Below, in pieces: positions 8,321-16,484 of a stretch of DNA of 45,063 bases. Within the stretch, counting starts at the first letter, position 1. Each line of letters starts with the position of its first letter. A program made the position numbers and the translations under genes. The notes under the pieces are model-generated. The model saw only the letters and a program-made list of their open reading frames with translations, searched no databases and was not told the DNA's origin. Source of the DNA: Muribaculaceae bacterium (GTDB lineage: Bacteria; Bacteroidota; Bacteroidia; Bacteroidales; Muribaculaceae); NCBI GenBank assembly GCA_017557665.1, contig JAFYYI010000054.1, positions 1 through 45,063 on the forward strand, read 5' to 3'.

Positions 8321-8640
8321 TATAGTTAGTGCCCAGCGAAACATCGAAGATGTTAGCGGTTCGAAGAACCGATTTTAATGAGAAAGACCATGCAAGAACC
8401 TCGGAGAGGTTCGCAGCTTGGTCCATGAGCTGAACATTGCAAGTGCCTCGAAGAGGAACTTTATGATTTCCAGCCATTTTGCTATAGCAGAAGTTCGTCT
8501 ACGACGCACTGTTCACCGGTTATCCTGGTCACCAAGCTGCGCCCATCTTCGACGGGCTTGCATGGTGTTTTCCATAAAAGTCGAGTCTTCGACCCGACCT
8601 GCCCCTACGAGGCAAAAGCCAAGCCCAAGATATAACAGAA
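8321..8640. repeat. Branched quasi-palindromic element with opposed triloop hairpins
   Basis: The convergent gap after the transporter holds a long imperfect inverted repeat with hairpins on both arms. Two perfect 10-bp stems join the arms: 8387-8396 with 8557-8566, and 8413-8422 with 8531-8540. Shorter ones are 8442-8446 with 8506-8510, and 8456-8461 with 8491-8496. Left-arm hairpins are 8340-8354, 8357-8371, 8396-8412 and 8447-8455, with loops GAA, GAA, GGA, GAA. Opposite them are 8600-8614, 8580-8598, 8541-8557 and 8497-8505, whose loops read GTA, GAA, GAA, GTA on the minus strand. All are closed as C(GNA)G. Mismatches in three right-arm hairpins are A.C on plus and so G.U on minus. No convincing gene lies here. 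It could be a structured RNA, a folded DNA element or a non-autonomous mobile element. Confidence 0.7.
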
Positions 8641-8717
8641 ATGCTTATTCCACTCATTTATAGTGAATGATGCCGATATTGAATATCTTTACCGGACACT
8701 AATGAATTAAAATAGTT

Positions 8718-8811
8718 ATTCGTGTAAATTCGTGAAATTCGTGGACTATCCTAATTCGTGGACTATCCTAATTCGTGGACAGTCCTAATTCGTGGGCAGT
8801 CCCAATTCGTG
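8718..8811. repeat. ATTCGTG tandem repeat (17-base unit)
   Basis: ATTCGTG occurs seven times, at 8718, 8728, 8737, 8754, 8771, 8788 and 8805, with spacings 10, 9, 17, 17, 17, 17. The 17-base unit is ATTCGTGGACTATCCTA with small changes in later copies. An inverted relative (ACGAATTCCACGA) lies at 8296-8308 on the other side of the branched element, so the two may be parts of one unit. It ends just before the TamL-like stop codon. Confidence 0.8.
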
Positions 8812-8827
8812 GAGGAGAAGGGATTGG

Positions 8828-11170
8828 TTAGAAGGGATAGCCGACGGAGAAATGGAACTCGCTGTCGCGCTTGAATTTGGGGTGTATCAGGGGCCAATGC
8901 TCCTGGCCGCTGGCGGGATTGTGTGCCTTCATACCCATATCCACACGCACCAGGAAATACTTGAAATCAAGACGGATACCGGCGCCATAGGAGGCCGCTA
9001 TCTGCTCGTAGAACTTGTTCCACTTGAACACGCCTCCCGGCTGCAACTCGTAGTCCTTGATGGTCCAGATGTTGCCGGCGTCCATAAACAGGCCCAGCTC
9101 GACAACCCAGAAGAGTTTGGCACGATACTCGAGGTTGAGGTCGAAGCGAATGTCACCGCACTGGAAGATAAACTTGGAGAGGGTGTTGTCGCTGGCGTAA
9201 CTGCCGGGGCCAAGGGTGCGCACACCCCATCCGCGGACACTGTTGGCGCCTCCGCTGTAGAAACGTTTCTCGAAGGGCAACATGTCGCTGTTGCCATAGG
9301 GTATGGCAATACCCGCCCCGACGTGGAAAGCGACGCTCTGCCGCCGATCCAGGTAATGCGTGTAGGCATAGTCGGCTTCGGCCTTGACATATTGGGAGTA
9401 GCGAATGCCTAAGGCCTTGTAGTTACCGTCGTCATCGGTCTTTTGCTTGGTGAGGCGGGAAAGACCATAGAGTAGGTTGCCGGCCGTCTCAAAACTGGCG
9501 CGAATCGTGAAGACGTTGCGCTGGAACAAGCCCATCTGCTGCACGCTGGTCTCAGCTTTGTTGGTACGGTAGAAGTTGTAGCCCATCCTGAGGATAAGGT
9601 GGTCCTCATAACTGTTTTTCAGCAGGGGAAGGGTGTCCAAACGTTCCTTGAAATCCTTGTATAATTTGGGAACACTGATGACGCTCAAGTCAAACAGCGT
9701 CAGCGTGTGGGCCATGCGGCGGCTACGCTCGGTCCATTGGTAACGCCAAGCACCACCGGCGGTGACGCGGGTGTATTCGGGACGTGCCTGATAGTCAAAA
9801 TTGAGTGCAAAAATCGTCGAAGCTTGTATCTTGCGCTTGAAGGAGCGCCTGAGCAACGGGAACATGAACTTGGGCACGGTCACGCCCAACTCGGTTGAGT
9901 ACTCGCTGTAGTTGTCGTTGATGAGACCACCCAGGTTACCGGAGATGCTCTCATAGCTGACCTTTGCCTTGGCATTGAACACCTCGGCTCCCTTGAAGAG
10001 ATTGCGATGCGCATAGTTCACGCCGACACCGAATCCCAGGTCTCCCTCGCTGTTGGTTCCTTCCAATGAGACAGATACCGACTGCGTCTTGTCGGGCTGC
10101 ATCAGCACATAGGTGTCCACCATCAGCACCCCGTCAACTTCTCCTACCGGCCTGACGTCAATGTTGATGTGCTTGAGCAGGCTCAAACGGCCCAGGGCGC
10201 GGTAGGTGCGGTTGATGGACTCGGCATTATAGAGCGAACCCGGCTCGATGTGATTGCACTCGTCGATGACGCCAAGCCTCAAGTATCGCTCTCTTCCCTC
10301 ATACACCTTCACACCACTCTGCAACACCACGGGCTCTCCACCGAGCCCTTCATCGTGCATCGCCACCGGATCATAATCGGTCACATAGATAACGTCGCGC
10401 ACATAGAACGGTTCGTGCTCGGTGTAGTAGGGCATGCGGTCATTGTGATAGGGGTCACGGGTGACCAGCGTGAGGTCTACAGCGAGTGACTGTTCGGCGG
10501 TATCTGCCAGGAAGGTGATGTACTCCTTGTTGAATGCATAATAACCCTTGTTGCGCAAATTCTCGGTGATGTCCTGGCGCCACTCATCCAGGCGGTTAAA
10601 GTTGAGCAGGTCGCCAGGATGAACATCAAAGTGGGCCGAATCGGCAAGAATGATTTCGTTCAACTTAGCATCCGAGATGTCATAATCGATGGAGCGGATG
10701 TAATAAGGCTCCCCCAACGTGATGTCATAATTGACGCGAGCCTTGCGCTTAACGGTGTCGGCATCCACATGATACTCGACGGTATTCTTCATGTAGCCGC
10801 GGTTGCTCAAGGCCGTGTGCAGCTGCTCGGCACTGGCGACAGTGAGCGTGCTGTCATAGATGACCGGCGGTGTGCCCACACGTTGAATCCAGCGATTGTA
10901 CCATTTGGTGGTGTCGGTGCCCGACATGTTGTAGAAAGCCAACTGCAGCTTCAAGCCTCCCAGCACACGGTGGTTGGCATTCTGCCTCAAGTAGTTAGCC
11001 AGCTGACTCGACTCGACATCAGGCTGCGGGTCGTTGATGTGGATTTTCACCTTGTCCAGCAGCATCTTGCCCTGGGGCACATGCTTGGTCGAGGAACATG
11101 ATGACAATATTGCCATGAGCGAAAATGCCATGGCAATAAATGTTATTATCCTCGACGTCAAGCGATTCAC
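8828..11170 (-). CDS. TamL-like lipoprotein, BamA/TamA (Omp85) family
   Basis: This is a 780-residue outer-membrane protein. The N-terminus (MNRLTSRIITFIAM...) is a lipoprotein signal with lipobox LSSC, as in the Bacteroidetes TamL branch. About residues 35-380 hold POTRA-like repeats. A C-terminal Omp85 barrel follows, with the surface-antigen signature GGANSVRGWGVR and a terminal phenylalanine (SVGYPF). TamL works with inner-membrane TamB in outer-membrane biogenesis, but no tamB lies in the window. The reading frame starts at GTG (11170); an ATG at 11131 would lose the charged n-region, so GTG is preferred. It is the last gene of a probable five-gene operon, 40 bases after the TPR gene. 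Confidence 0.88.
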   Translation of the reverse strand: MNRLTSRIITFIAMAFSLMAILSSCSSTKHVPQGKMLLDKVKIHINDPQPDVESSQLANYLRQNANHRVLGGLKLQLAFYNMSGTDTTKWYNRWIQRVGTPPVIYDSTLTVASAEQLHTALSNRGYMKNTVEYHVDADTVKRKARVNYDITLGEPYYIRSIDYDISDAKLNEIILADSAHFDVHPGDLLNFNRLDEWRQDITENLRNKGYYAFNKEYITFLADTAEQSLAVDLTLVTRDPYHNDRMPYYTEHEPFYVRDVIYVTDYDPVAMHDEGLGGEPVVLQSGVKVYEGRERYLRLGVIDECNHIEPGSLYNAESINRTYRALGRLSLLKHINIDVRPVGEVDGVLMVDTYVLMQPDKTQSVSVSLEGTNSEGDLGFGVGVNYAHRNLFKGAEVFNAKAKVSYESISGNLGGLINDNYSEYSTELGVTVPKFMFPLLRRSFKRKIQASTIFALNFDYQARPEYTRVTAGGAWRYQWTERSRRMAHTLTLFDLSVISVPKLYKDFKERLDTLPLLKNSYEDHLILRMGYNFYRTNKAETSVQQMGLFQRNVFTIRASFETAGNLLYGLSRLTKQKTDDDGNYKALGIRYSQYVKAEADYAYTHYLDRRQSVAFHVGAGIAIPYGNSDMLPFEKRFYSGGANSVRGWGVRTLGPGSYASDNTLSKFIFQCGDIRFDLNLEYRAKLFWVVELGLFMDAGNIWTIKDYELQPGGVFKWNKFYEQIAASYGAGIRLDFKYFLVRVDMGMKAHNPASGQEHWPLIHPKFKRDSEFHFSVGYPF

Positions 11171-11210
11171 GATATTATTTGTTTTTTAAGGCATCAGCGA
11201 GCACGTCGCA

Positions 11211-12821
11211 TCAGAGTTTTTCCACAAAATTGGGTTGTGCCTTATCAATGAGCAAGTCAAAACCCGGTTCATGGCGCAGCGATTGCAGACTCACGGGAGC
11301 CAACACATCATTCTTAAGACGATGCAGGCTGGCATAGCCCATCTCGACGGCCTTGCCCAGGTATTCCATTGCCTTGTAGTTGTCACCCCTGAAGGCCATC
11401 AAGAGGGCGGCATAATAGTAATTCTCACCGCCAGGCAAGACATTAGATGTGATGTTCTGAACCCATCCCAGGGCATCGTTATCACGTCCCAGTTCGCTCT
11501 GAGCCAGACCTTTCAGGTCGAAGGCATCATCGTCGAGCAGCAACATCGTGTTCAGGTCACGGTAGGCAAGATCAGACTTGTTGAGGCGCTTGAACAGCAT
11601 GGCACGCGTGAAGAGTGCCTCGCCATTGCCGGGATCGTTGGCCACAGCGGCATTGAGATAACCCAGCGCCTGGTTGTCATTGCCTTGATGTATCAACAGA
11701 GCAGCCTTGGCCAACAGCATGGGAACATACTGCGGAGCGATGACCGAACAGCGACGGAGCGTCTCCATGGCATCGTCGGTGTGTCCGCCCTCACCGGCAT
11801 AATACTCGGCTATGGCTTTCACAAAATAGTAATCGGGCTGCATGGGATCGTATTGAATCGCACTGTTTGCGAACGGCAGGGCCTCGTCATAGCGGCCCAG
11901 CTCGGTATAGCACTTGGCGATGCCGTAATCCACCGAAGCGCTAGTATACAGGTTGTAGTTTTTGATGTAGTTCAAATCCCTCAACGCCTGGTCGTAGCGC
12001 GAATGGTCAAGAGCCACGTTGGCACGCAGATAGCGTAACAAACCACCTGCGCCGCTATCGTTGGACTTGCCGGCCATTTGGTCGAGAGCGTTCATCACGG
12101 CATCATACTTGGTGTCGCTGAGCGTGAACAGTTCTTGAGCAGCCCTGCCTCCGTCACCCACGGCCATACCGGTAATCAGGTCTTGCACAGCGGCATCAAC
12201 ATTGTCTTGGCGCTTGAAGATATCGGCACGGTTGACATAGACCTGCGGCTCAATCTTGAAGAGATCCACGGCCTTGGTAGCTTGCTCGATGGCAGCCTTG
12301 TTGTTGCCGCGTGCCTGTTCAACGAGCGCCAAGCCATACATGGCGTCATAGTTCATCGACTCGGCACGCAAGATGGTCTTGAAGGCTTTCTCGGCGGCAT
12401 CCAGGTTGCCAGCCTTGAGGTTGGCCTTGGCAATCAAGTCGGTACATGCCAGTGACTTGGGCTCCAATTCCTGAGCAAGTTTCAAGTCGGCCAATTCGCC
12501 CACATAATCCTTACGCGCATCGCTGATGCGGGCACGCAGGATGTACTCGTCGAAGCGCAATTCCTTGTCGGTCTTGGGCGTGAGCATCATCGCCTGGTTC
12601 ACATCGGCAAGCGCAGCCGTGTAGTCACCGTTATAATAGTGCTGGTGAGCGCGAGCGAACAAGATGTTGTAGTCGTTAGGATTTTGAGCGAGGTGGTCGT
12701 CATAGACCTTCATGACAGCATTTGTCATCTTGTCTCTCAATACCGCGTCACTGCTCTGGGCCACTGCCGTCATCGCACCGGCGATAGCGACAAGTGACAG
12801 AATGAACATTCTGATTTTCAT
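11211..12821 (-). CDS. Secreted tetratricopeptide-repeat protein
   Basis: This is a 536-residue protein with a signal peptide (about 1-21, ending MTAVAQ) followed by TPR helices along almost the whole length. Visible repeat cores include NDYNILFARAHQHYYNGDY, AMYGLALVEQARGN, DYYFVKAIAEYYAGE and EALFTRAMLFKRLNKSDLAY. It is probably a periplasmic or envelope scaffold. It lies 11 bases after kdsA and 40 bases before the TamL-like gene, so an envelope-assembly role is plausible. No enzymatic domain is seen. Confidence 0.82.
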   Translation of the reverse strand: MKIRMFILSLVAIAGAMTAVAQSSDAVLRDKMTNAVMKVYDDHLAQNPNDYNILFARAHQHYYNGDYTAALADVNQAMMLTPKTDKELRFDEYILRARISDARKDYVGELADLKLAQELEPKSLACTDLIAKANLKAGNLDAAEKAFKTILRAESMNYDAMYGLALVEQARGNNKAAIEQATKAVDLFKIEPQVYVNRADIFKRQDNVDAAVQDLITGMAVGDGGRAAQELFTLSDTKYDAVMNALDQMAGKSNDSGAGGLLRYLRANVALDHSRYDQALRDLNYIKNYNLYTSASVDYGIAKCYTELGRYDEALPFANSAIQYDPMQPDYYFVKAIAEYYAGEGGHTDDAMETLRRCSVIAPQYVPMLLAKAALLIHQGNDNQALGYLNAAVANDPGNGEALFTRAMLFKRLNKSDLAYRDLNTMLLLDDDAFDLKGLAQSELGRDNDALGWVQNITSNVLPGGENYYYAALLMAFRGDNYKAMEYLGKAVEMGYASLHRLKNDVLAPVSLQSLRHEPGFDLLIDKAQPNFVEKL

Positions 12822-12832
12822 ATTATACTAAA

Positions 12833-13645
12833 TTACATTTTGTTGTCAATTTTGTTGATGGCTTCACGCAGCTGGCTCAGGCGTGTGAGCAGGCCCTCCA
12901 GCAAGTCGAGGCGCAGCATGTTGGCTCCGTCGCTCTTGGCAACCGAGGGATCCTGATGGGTCTCGAGGAACAGACCGTCGGCGCCAGTGGCGACAGCAGC
13001 ACGTGCCAGAGTCTCGATGAGTTCGGGGCGACCGCCCGTCACTCCCCCACCCTGATTGGGCTGCTGTAGGCTGTGGGTGATGTCCACGATGACGGGGGCA
13101 AATGCCTGCATCACGGGAACACCACGGAAGTCCACCACCAGGTCCTGATAGCCGAAGGTCGTGCCACGCTCGGTGATGGTCACCTGGTCATTGCCGGCGT
13201 CACGCACCTTTTGCACAGCATAGCGCATCGACTCCGGCGCCAGGAACTGACCCTTCTTGATGTTCACCACGCGTCCGGTGTGGGCGGCAGCGACCAGCAA
13301 CTCGGTCTGCCGGCACAGGAAAGCAGGAATCTGCAGCACGTCGACAAACTCGGCTGCGATATCGGCCTCCACAGGTTCATGGATATCAGTCACCACGGGA
13401 ATCTTGAAGGTCTCACCCACCTTGCGCAGAATCTTCAGCGCCTTCTCGTCACCGATGCCGGTAAACGAGTCAATGCGTGAGCGATTAGCCTTGCGGTAAC
13501 TGCCCTTGAACACATAGGGTATGCCCAACTTGGACGTGATTTTCAGCGCCTTCTCGGCAATGTCCATCGCCATCTCCTCGCCCTCGATCACGCAGGGACC
13601 TGCGAACAGGAAGAAGTTAGGCGACGACAGTAATTGGTTCAACAT
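12833..13645 (-). CDS. kdsA: 3-deoxy-8-phosphooctulonate synthase
   Basis: KdsA condenses phosphoenolpyruvate and arabinose 5-phosphate to KDO-8-phosphate, the first committed step of KDO synthesis for lipopolysaccharide. The 270-residue length is close to the E. coli enzyme (284). Family segments are evident: AGPCVIEG near the N-terminus, KGSYRKANRS for substrate binding, PAFLCRQTELL, and the C-terminal LETHQDPSVAKSDG. It sits between rsmE and the TPR gene in a tight same-strand cluster, in a likely envelope-related operon. The assignment is firm. Confidence 0.95.
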   Translation of the reverse strand: MLNQLLSSPNFFLFAGPCVIEGEEMAMDIAEKALKITSKLGIPYVFKGSYRKANRSRIDSFTGIGDEKALKILRKVGETFKIPVVTDIHEPVEADIAAEFVDVLQIPAFLCRQTELLVAAAHTGRVVNIKKGQFLAPESMRYAVQKVRDAGNDQVTITERGTTFGYQDLVVDFRGVPVMQAFAPVIVDITHSLQQPNQGGGVTGGRPELIETLARAAVATGADGLFLETHQDPSVAKSDGANMLRLDLLEGLLTRLSQLREAINKIDNKM

Positions 13646-13678
13646 ATTCTTTATTCTAAATTTGTTGTAAGTTCCAAA

Positions 13679-13709
13679 ACTCTAAACTCTAAACTCTAAA
13701 CCCTAAACT
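13679..13709. repeat. Heptamer tandem repeat ACTCTAA between kdsA and rsmE
   Basis: Three exact ACTCTAA units (13679-13699) are followed by ACCCTAA and a partial unit. On the coding (minus) strand this reads TTAGAGT. The rsmE stop codon TAG (13703-13705) lies inside the last unit, so the repeat supplies the stop. Confidence 0.8.
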
Positions 13710-14425
13710 TCACGCTTTGCCAGCAAAGCGTGAATCCAGGCCACGGTCATCATGCCGGCGGTCTCGGTGCGCAGGCGGCTCTCGCCCAGCGTCACCGGCT
13801 CAAAACCGGCGTCTCGGGCAGCCGCCACCTCCTCGGGGCTGAAGTCGCCCTCGGGTCCGATGAGCACCACCACGTCGCTGCCGGGTTGATAAACGCTCGG
13901 CAAGGTGAGGCGTTCTCCCCTGGGCAGCAACTCGTCACAGTAGGCGATGCAACGCGAACCCTCAAATGGCTCGACGAAGACCTGCTCCACAGGCGTCATC
14001 TCGTCGAGTTGCGGCAGGGTCGCCTTGAGCGACTGTTTCATGGCCGAAACCATGATTTTCTTCAGACGCTCGGTCTTCAGCACCGTGCGCTCGCTGTTGT
14101 GACAGCGCAACGGGATGATGCGATCTACGCCCATCTCGACGCACTTCTCCACGAGCCACTCCATGCGGTCCAGATTTTTGGTGGGCGCGATGCCCAAAAC
14201 AATCCGGCATCCCCAATGGGGCGGTTGTGACTGCTTGTCGAGCACCTCGACGGCGCACCGCTTGGGATGCGCCATCGTGATGCGGCAAGTGTATAGGTTT
14301 CCGTTTCCGTCCACCACCTCGATGGTGTCGCCCTCGGCCATGCGCAACACCTTGACGCAGTGCTTGGAATCCTCCTCGCCCAGCGTCAGTGTGTCGGCTA
14401 TTTCAGGACAGTAGAAACGGTGCAT
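13703..14425 (-). CDS. rsmE: 16S rRNA m3U1498 methyltransferase
   Basis: RsmE methylates N3 of U1498 in 16S rRNA with S-adenosylmethionine. The protein has 240 residues, the normal length. An N-terminal PUA-like domain (about 1-70) is followed by a SPOUT domain with the knot motifs LIGPEGDFSPEE and LGESRLRTETA near the C-terminus. The start codon lies 6 bases after the MFS stop codon. The stop codon is part of the heptamer repeat at 13679-13709. The assignment is firm. Confidence 0.94.
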   Translation of the reverse strand: MHRFYCPEIADTLTLGEEDSKHCVKVLRMAEGDTIEVVDGNGNLYTCRITMAHPKRCAVEVLDKQSQPPHWGCRIVLGIAPTKNLDRMEWLVEKCVEMGVDRIIPLRCHNSERTVLKTERLKKIMVSAMKQSLKATLPQLDEMTPVEQVFVEPFEGSRCIAYCDELLPRGERLTLPSVYQPGSDVVVLIGPEGDFSPEEVAAARDAGFEPVTLGESRLRTETAGMMTVAWIHALLAKREV

Positions 14426-14431
14426 GATTTC

Positions 14432-15769
14432 TTACTTCTGATCAGCCCTCACGTGCTTGTACTTGAACAAGAACATGAACGACACGGCAACCACCAGGGC
14501 AAATGCGGCGAAGATGTACCACGCGGTACTCCAGCTGGTGGGAGTGTTGCCCACGAGATAACCGTCGGCATTCCATGTGCACAGGCTGTTGACGATGGCA
14601 CCGGCGGCCAGCGTACCGATAGTGGCGCCAAGACCGTTGGTCATCAGCATGAACAGACCCTGAGCCGAAGCCTTGATATTGGGCTCGCATTCCTTGTCGA
14701 CAAAGATACCGCCCGAGACATTGAAGAAGTCAAAGGCAACGCCATAAACCAGGCAGGACAGCACGATGAGGATGACACCGGGAAACGCGGGGTTACCGGC
14801 ACCGAAGAAGAAGAACCTCAGTACCCAAGCAAACATCGCGATGAGCATCACCACCTTGATACCGTAACGTTTCAGGAAGAACGGAATCAAGAGGATGCAC
14901 AGCGCCTCGGCAATCTGTGAGAGCGAAACAAGCATCGTGGCATTGTTGGCACCGAAGGTGTCGGCCATCGCGGGATCACTCTTGAAGTGGGTCAGATAGG
15001 GAGTGGCAAAGCCGTTGGTCACCTGCAGTGACATACCCAACATGGCCGAGAAGATGAAGAACAAGGCCATCTTCTTGGTCTTGAACAGCTTGAATGCTGT
15101 CAAACCAAGTTTCTCGGCTAACGACTGCTCCTCTTTCTTCACCAGCTTGCAGGCGGGCAAGGTCATGCAGTACAAGAACAGAACAAAGCTCAACAAGCCT
15201 GACACGATGAACTGCATGTAGGTGTATTGGAATTTGTTAGCGTTCTCGCCCAACGTGAAGCCGAAGCTGCCGTTGTCAATAACTGCACAGTTAACAAACC
15301 ACATTGTGGCGATAAAGCCGATGGTGCCGAACACGCGGATGGGCGGGAAGTCCTTCTCGGTGTCCATGCCGTTGTCCTTGAGGATGGTGAAGGCCACCGT
15401 GTTGGACAATGCCAGCGTCGGCATGTAGAATGCCACACTCAGCGTGTAGACGGCAATGAATGCGGCCTTGTCGGGATTAACGCCAGCGGCAGCGGCATTC
15501 ATGCCCATGTAGGCCAGCGCGAGCATCGCAGCACCGGCGATGAAATGGCAGATACCCAGCAGACGCTGCGGCTGGATGTACTTGTCGGCCACAATACCCA
15601 TCAAGGTGGGCATGAAAATCGACACGATGCCCTGGATGGCATAGAACCAAGAGATCTCGGCTCCCATGCCGGCGGTTCCCAGGTAGTTGCCCATGCAGGT
15701 GAGATAAGCGCCCCACACGGCGAACTCCAGGAAATTCATCACAATGAGTCTTAACTTCAGATTTTTCAT
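14432..15769 (-). CDS. MFS nucleoside permease (NupG/XapB-like)
   Basis: This is an inner-membrane permease of 445 residues with about 12 transmembrane segments. It matches the nucleoside:H+ symporter branch of the major facilitator superfamily: MNFLEFAVWGAYL at the start, then WFYAIQGIVSIFMPTLMG and GIVADKYIQPQRLLG. These correspond to the opening of E. coli NupG/XapB. It probably imports nucleosides by proton symport; the exact substrate is not determined. It is the first gene of the operon running to 8828, with a promoter candidate at 15808-15815. Confidence 0.85.
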   Translation of the reverse strand: MKNLKLRLIVMNFLEFAVWGAYLTCMGNYLGTAGMGAEISWFYAIQGIVSIFMPTLMGIVADKYIQPQRLLGICHFIAGAAMLALAYMGMNAAAAGVNPDKAAFIAVYTLSVAFYMPTLALSNTVAFTILKDNGMDTEKDFPPIRVFGTIGFIATMWFVNCAVIDNGSFGFTLGENANKFQYTYMQFIVSGLLSFVLFLYCMTLPACKLVKKEEQSLAEKLGLTAFKLFKTKKMALFFIFSAMLGMSLQVTNGFATPYLTHFKSDPAMADTFGANNATMLVSLSQIAEALCILLIPFFLKRYGIKVVMLIAMFAWVLRFFFFGAGNPAFPGVILIVLSCLVYGVAFDFFNVSGGIFVDKECEPNIKASAQGLFMLMTNGLGATIGTLAAGAIVNSLCTWNADGYLVGNTPTSWSTAWYIFAAFALVVAVSFMFLFKYKHVRADQK

Positions 15770-15807
15770 AAGAACCTATATTTTAAAATTGATATTCTTT
15801 CAACTTA

Positions 15808-15815
15808 CAAAGATA
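15808..15815 (-). promoter_or_regulatory. Promoter -7 box of the permease-rsmE-kdsA-TPR-tamL operon
   Basis: TATCTTTG on the minus strand matches TAnnTTTG. It lies in the 61-base gap between the DUF151 stop and the permease start and would give a leader of about 35 bases. No clear -33 TTTG is present. Confidence 0.5.
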
Positions 15816-15830
15816 GTTAAAACCGACGAA

Positions 15831-16424
15831 CTACTCTTCTTCTTGAGCCGGATTAGTTTTGCTGGCGATGATTTTCTGGATACGGGCAGCCTTCTCGTAC
15901 TGCTCCTTCTCCACATACTGCTGCATGCGGCGCTCCAGTTTCTCCAGTGGCAGGTCCTTGAGGCGCAAGGGCTTTTGAGGCTTGTCGCTGTTGCTCTGAA
16001 CCTTGATGCTCGCATGTTCCATCAGCTCGGGTGTCGTGAAAATGGGGGCACCGGTTCTCAGGGCAATAGCAACGGCATCGCTTGTCCGCGAATCTATCTC
16101 GACGCTTGTCGTGCCGTCGGTCACATACAACATCGCAGCGAATACGCCATCCTTGAAACTATAGATGACGACTCGCTCCAGGCGGATGCCGTAGACATGA
16201 AACAAGCTGACGAACAAGTCGTGGGACAGCGGACGCGGAGGCATCAGATGCTCCAGGTTGACATAGATGGACTGAGCCTCGGCAGCTCCCACGACGATGG
16301 CGATGCGACGTGCCTCGTCGGGCGTGCTGTCGGCGTTCTCCAGCAACAGGGCATGAGCCCCCGGCTGCACCTCACTGTGGGTGACGCCCAGCACTTTAAG
16401 CTCTATCAAATTTTCGTTCTCCAT
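15831..16424 (-). CDS. Bifunctional nuclease family protein (DUF151) with UVR motif
   Basis: The 197-residue protein starts MENENLIELKVLG. Residues about 1-130 form a bifunctional-nuclease (BFN/DUF151) domain, with IDSRTSDAVAIALR as its characteristic segment. The C-terminal part (about 150-190; LERRMQQYVEKEQYEKAARIQ) is a UvrB/UvrC-type interaction motif. DUF151 proteins are described as nucleases in plants, but the bacterial role is poorly known. A longer reading begins at 16445, but those residues (RLRLRL) are a translated hexamer repeat, so the start at 16424 is chosen. It lies 60 bases after mnmA. Confidence 0.87.
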   Translation of the reverse strand: MENENLIELKVLGVTHSEVQPGAHALLLENADSTPDEARRIAIVVGAAEAQSIYVNLEHLMPPRPLSHDLFVSLFHVYGIRLERVVIYSFKDGVFAAMLYVTDGTTSVEIDSRTSDAVAIALRTGAPIFTTPELMEHASIKVQSNSDKPQKPLRLKDLPLEKLERRMQQYVEKEQYEKAARIQKIIASKTNPAQEEE

Positions 16425-16425
16425 T

Positions 16426-16446
16426 AATCTCAATCTCAATCTCAAT
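16426..16446. repeat. Hexamer tandem repeat (ATCTCA) before the DUF151 start
   Basis: Three ATCTCA units abut the DUF151 start codon. On the coding strand they read TGAGAT, so each carries TGA in one frame. A small hairpin GGGG-CGTT-CCCC lies at 16459-16470 in the same gap. Confidence 0.7.
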
Positions 16447-16484
16447 TTTCACATCGACAGGGGCGTTCCCCATTGATGTCATGT

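Noticed and set aside
8019..8477. 152-codon minus-strand frame running through the branched element into the transporter
   Set aside because: It is part antisense to the transporter and part translated inverted repeat. Its apparent codons follow hairpin symmetry, not protein conservation.
8418..8663. 81-codon plus-strand frame inside the branched element
   Set aside because: It consists of stem and loop sequence of the quasi-palindrome and has no protein family features.
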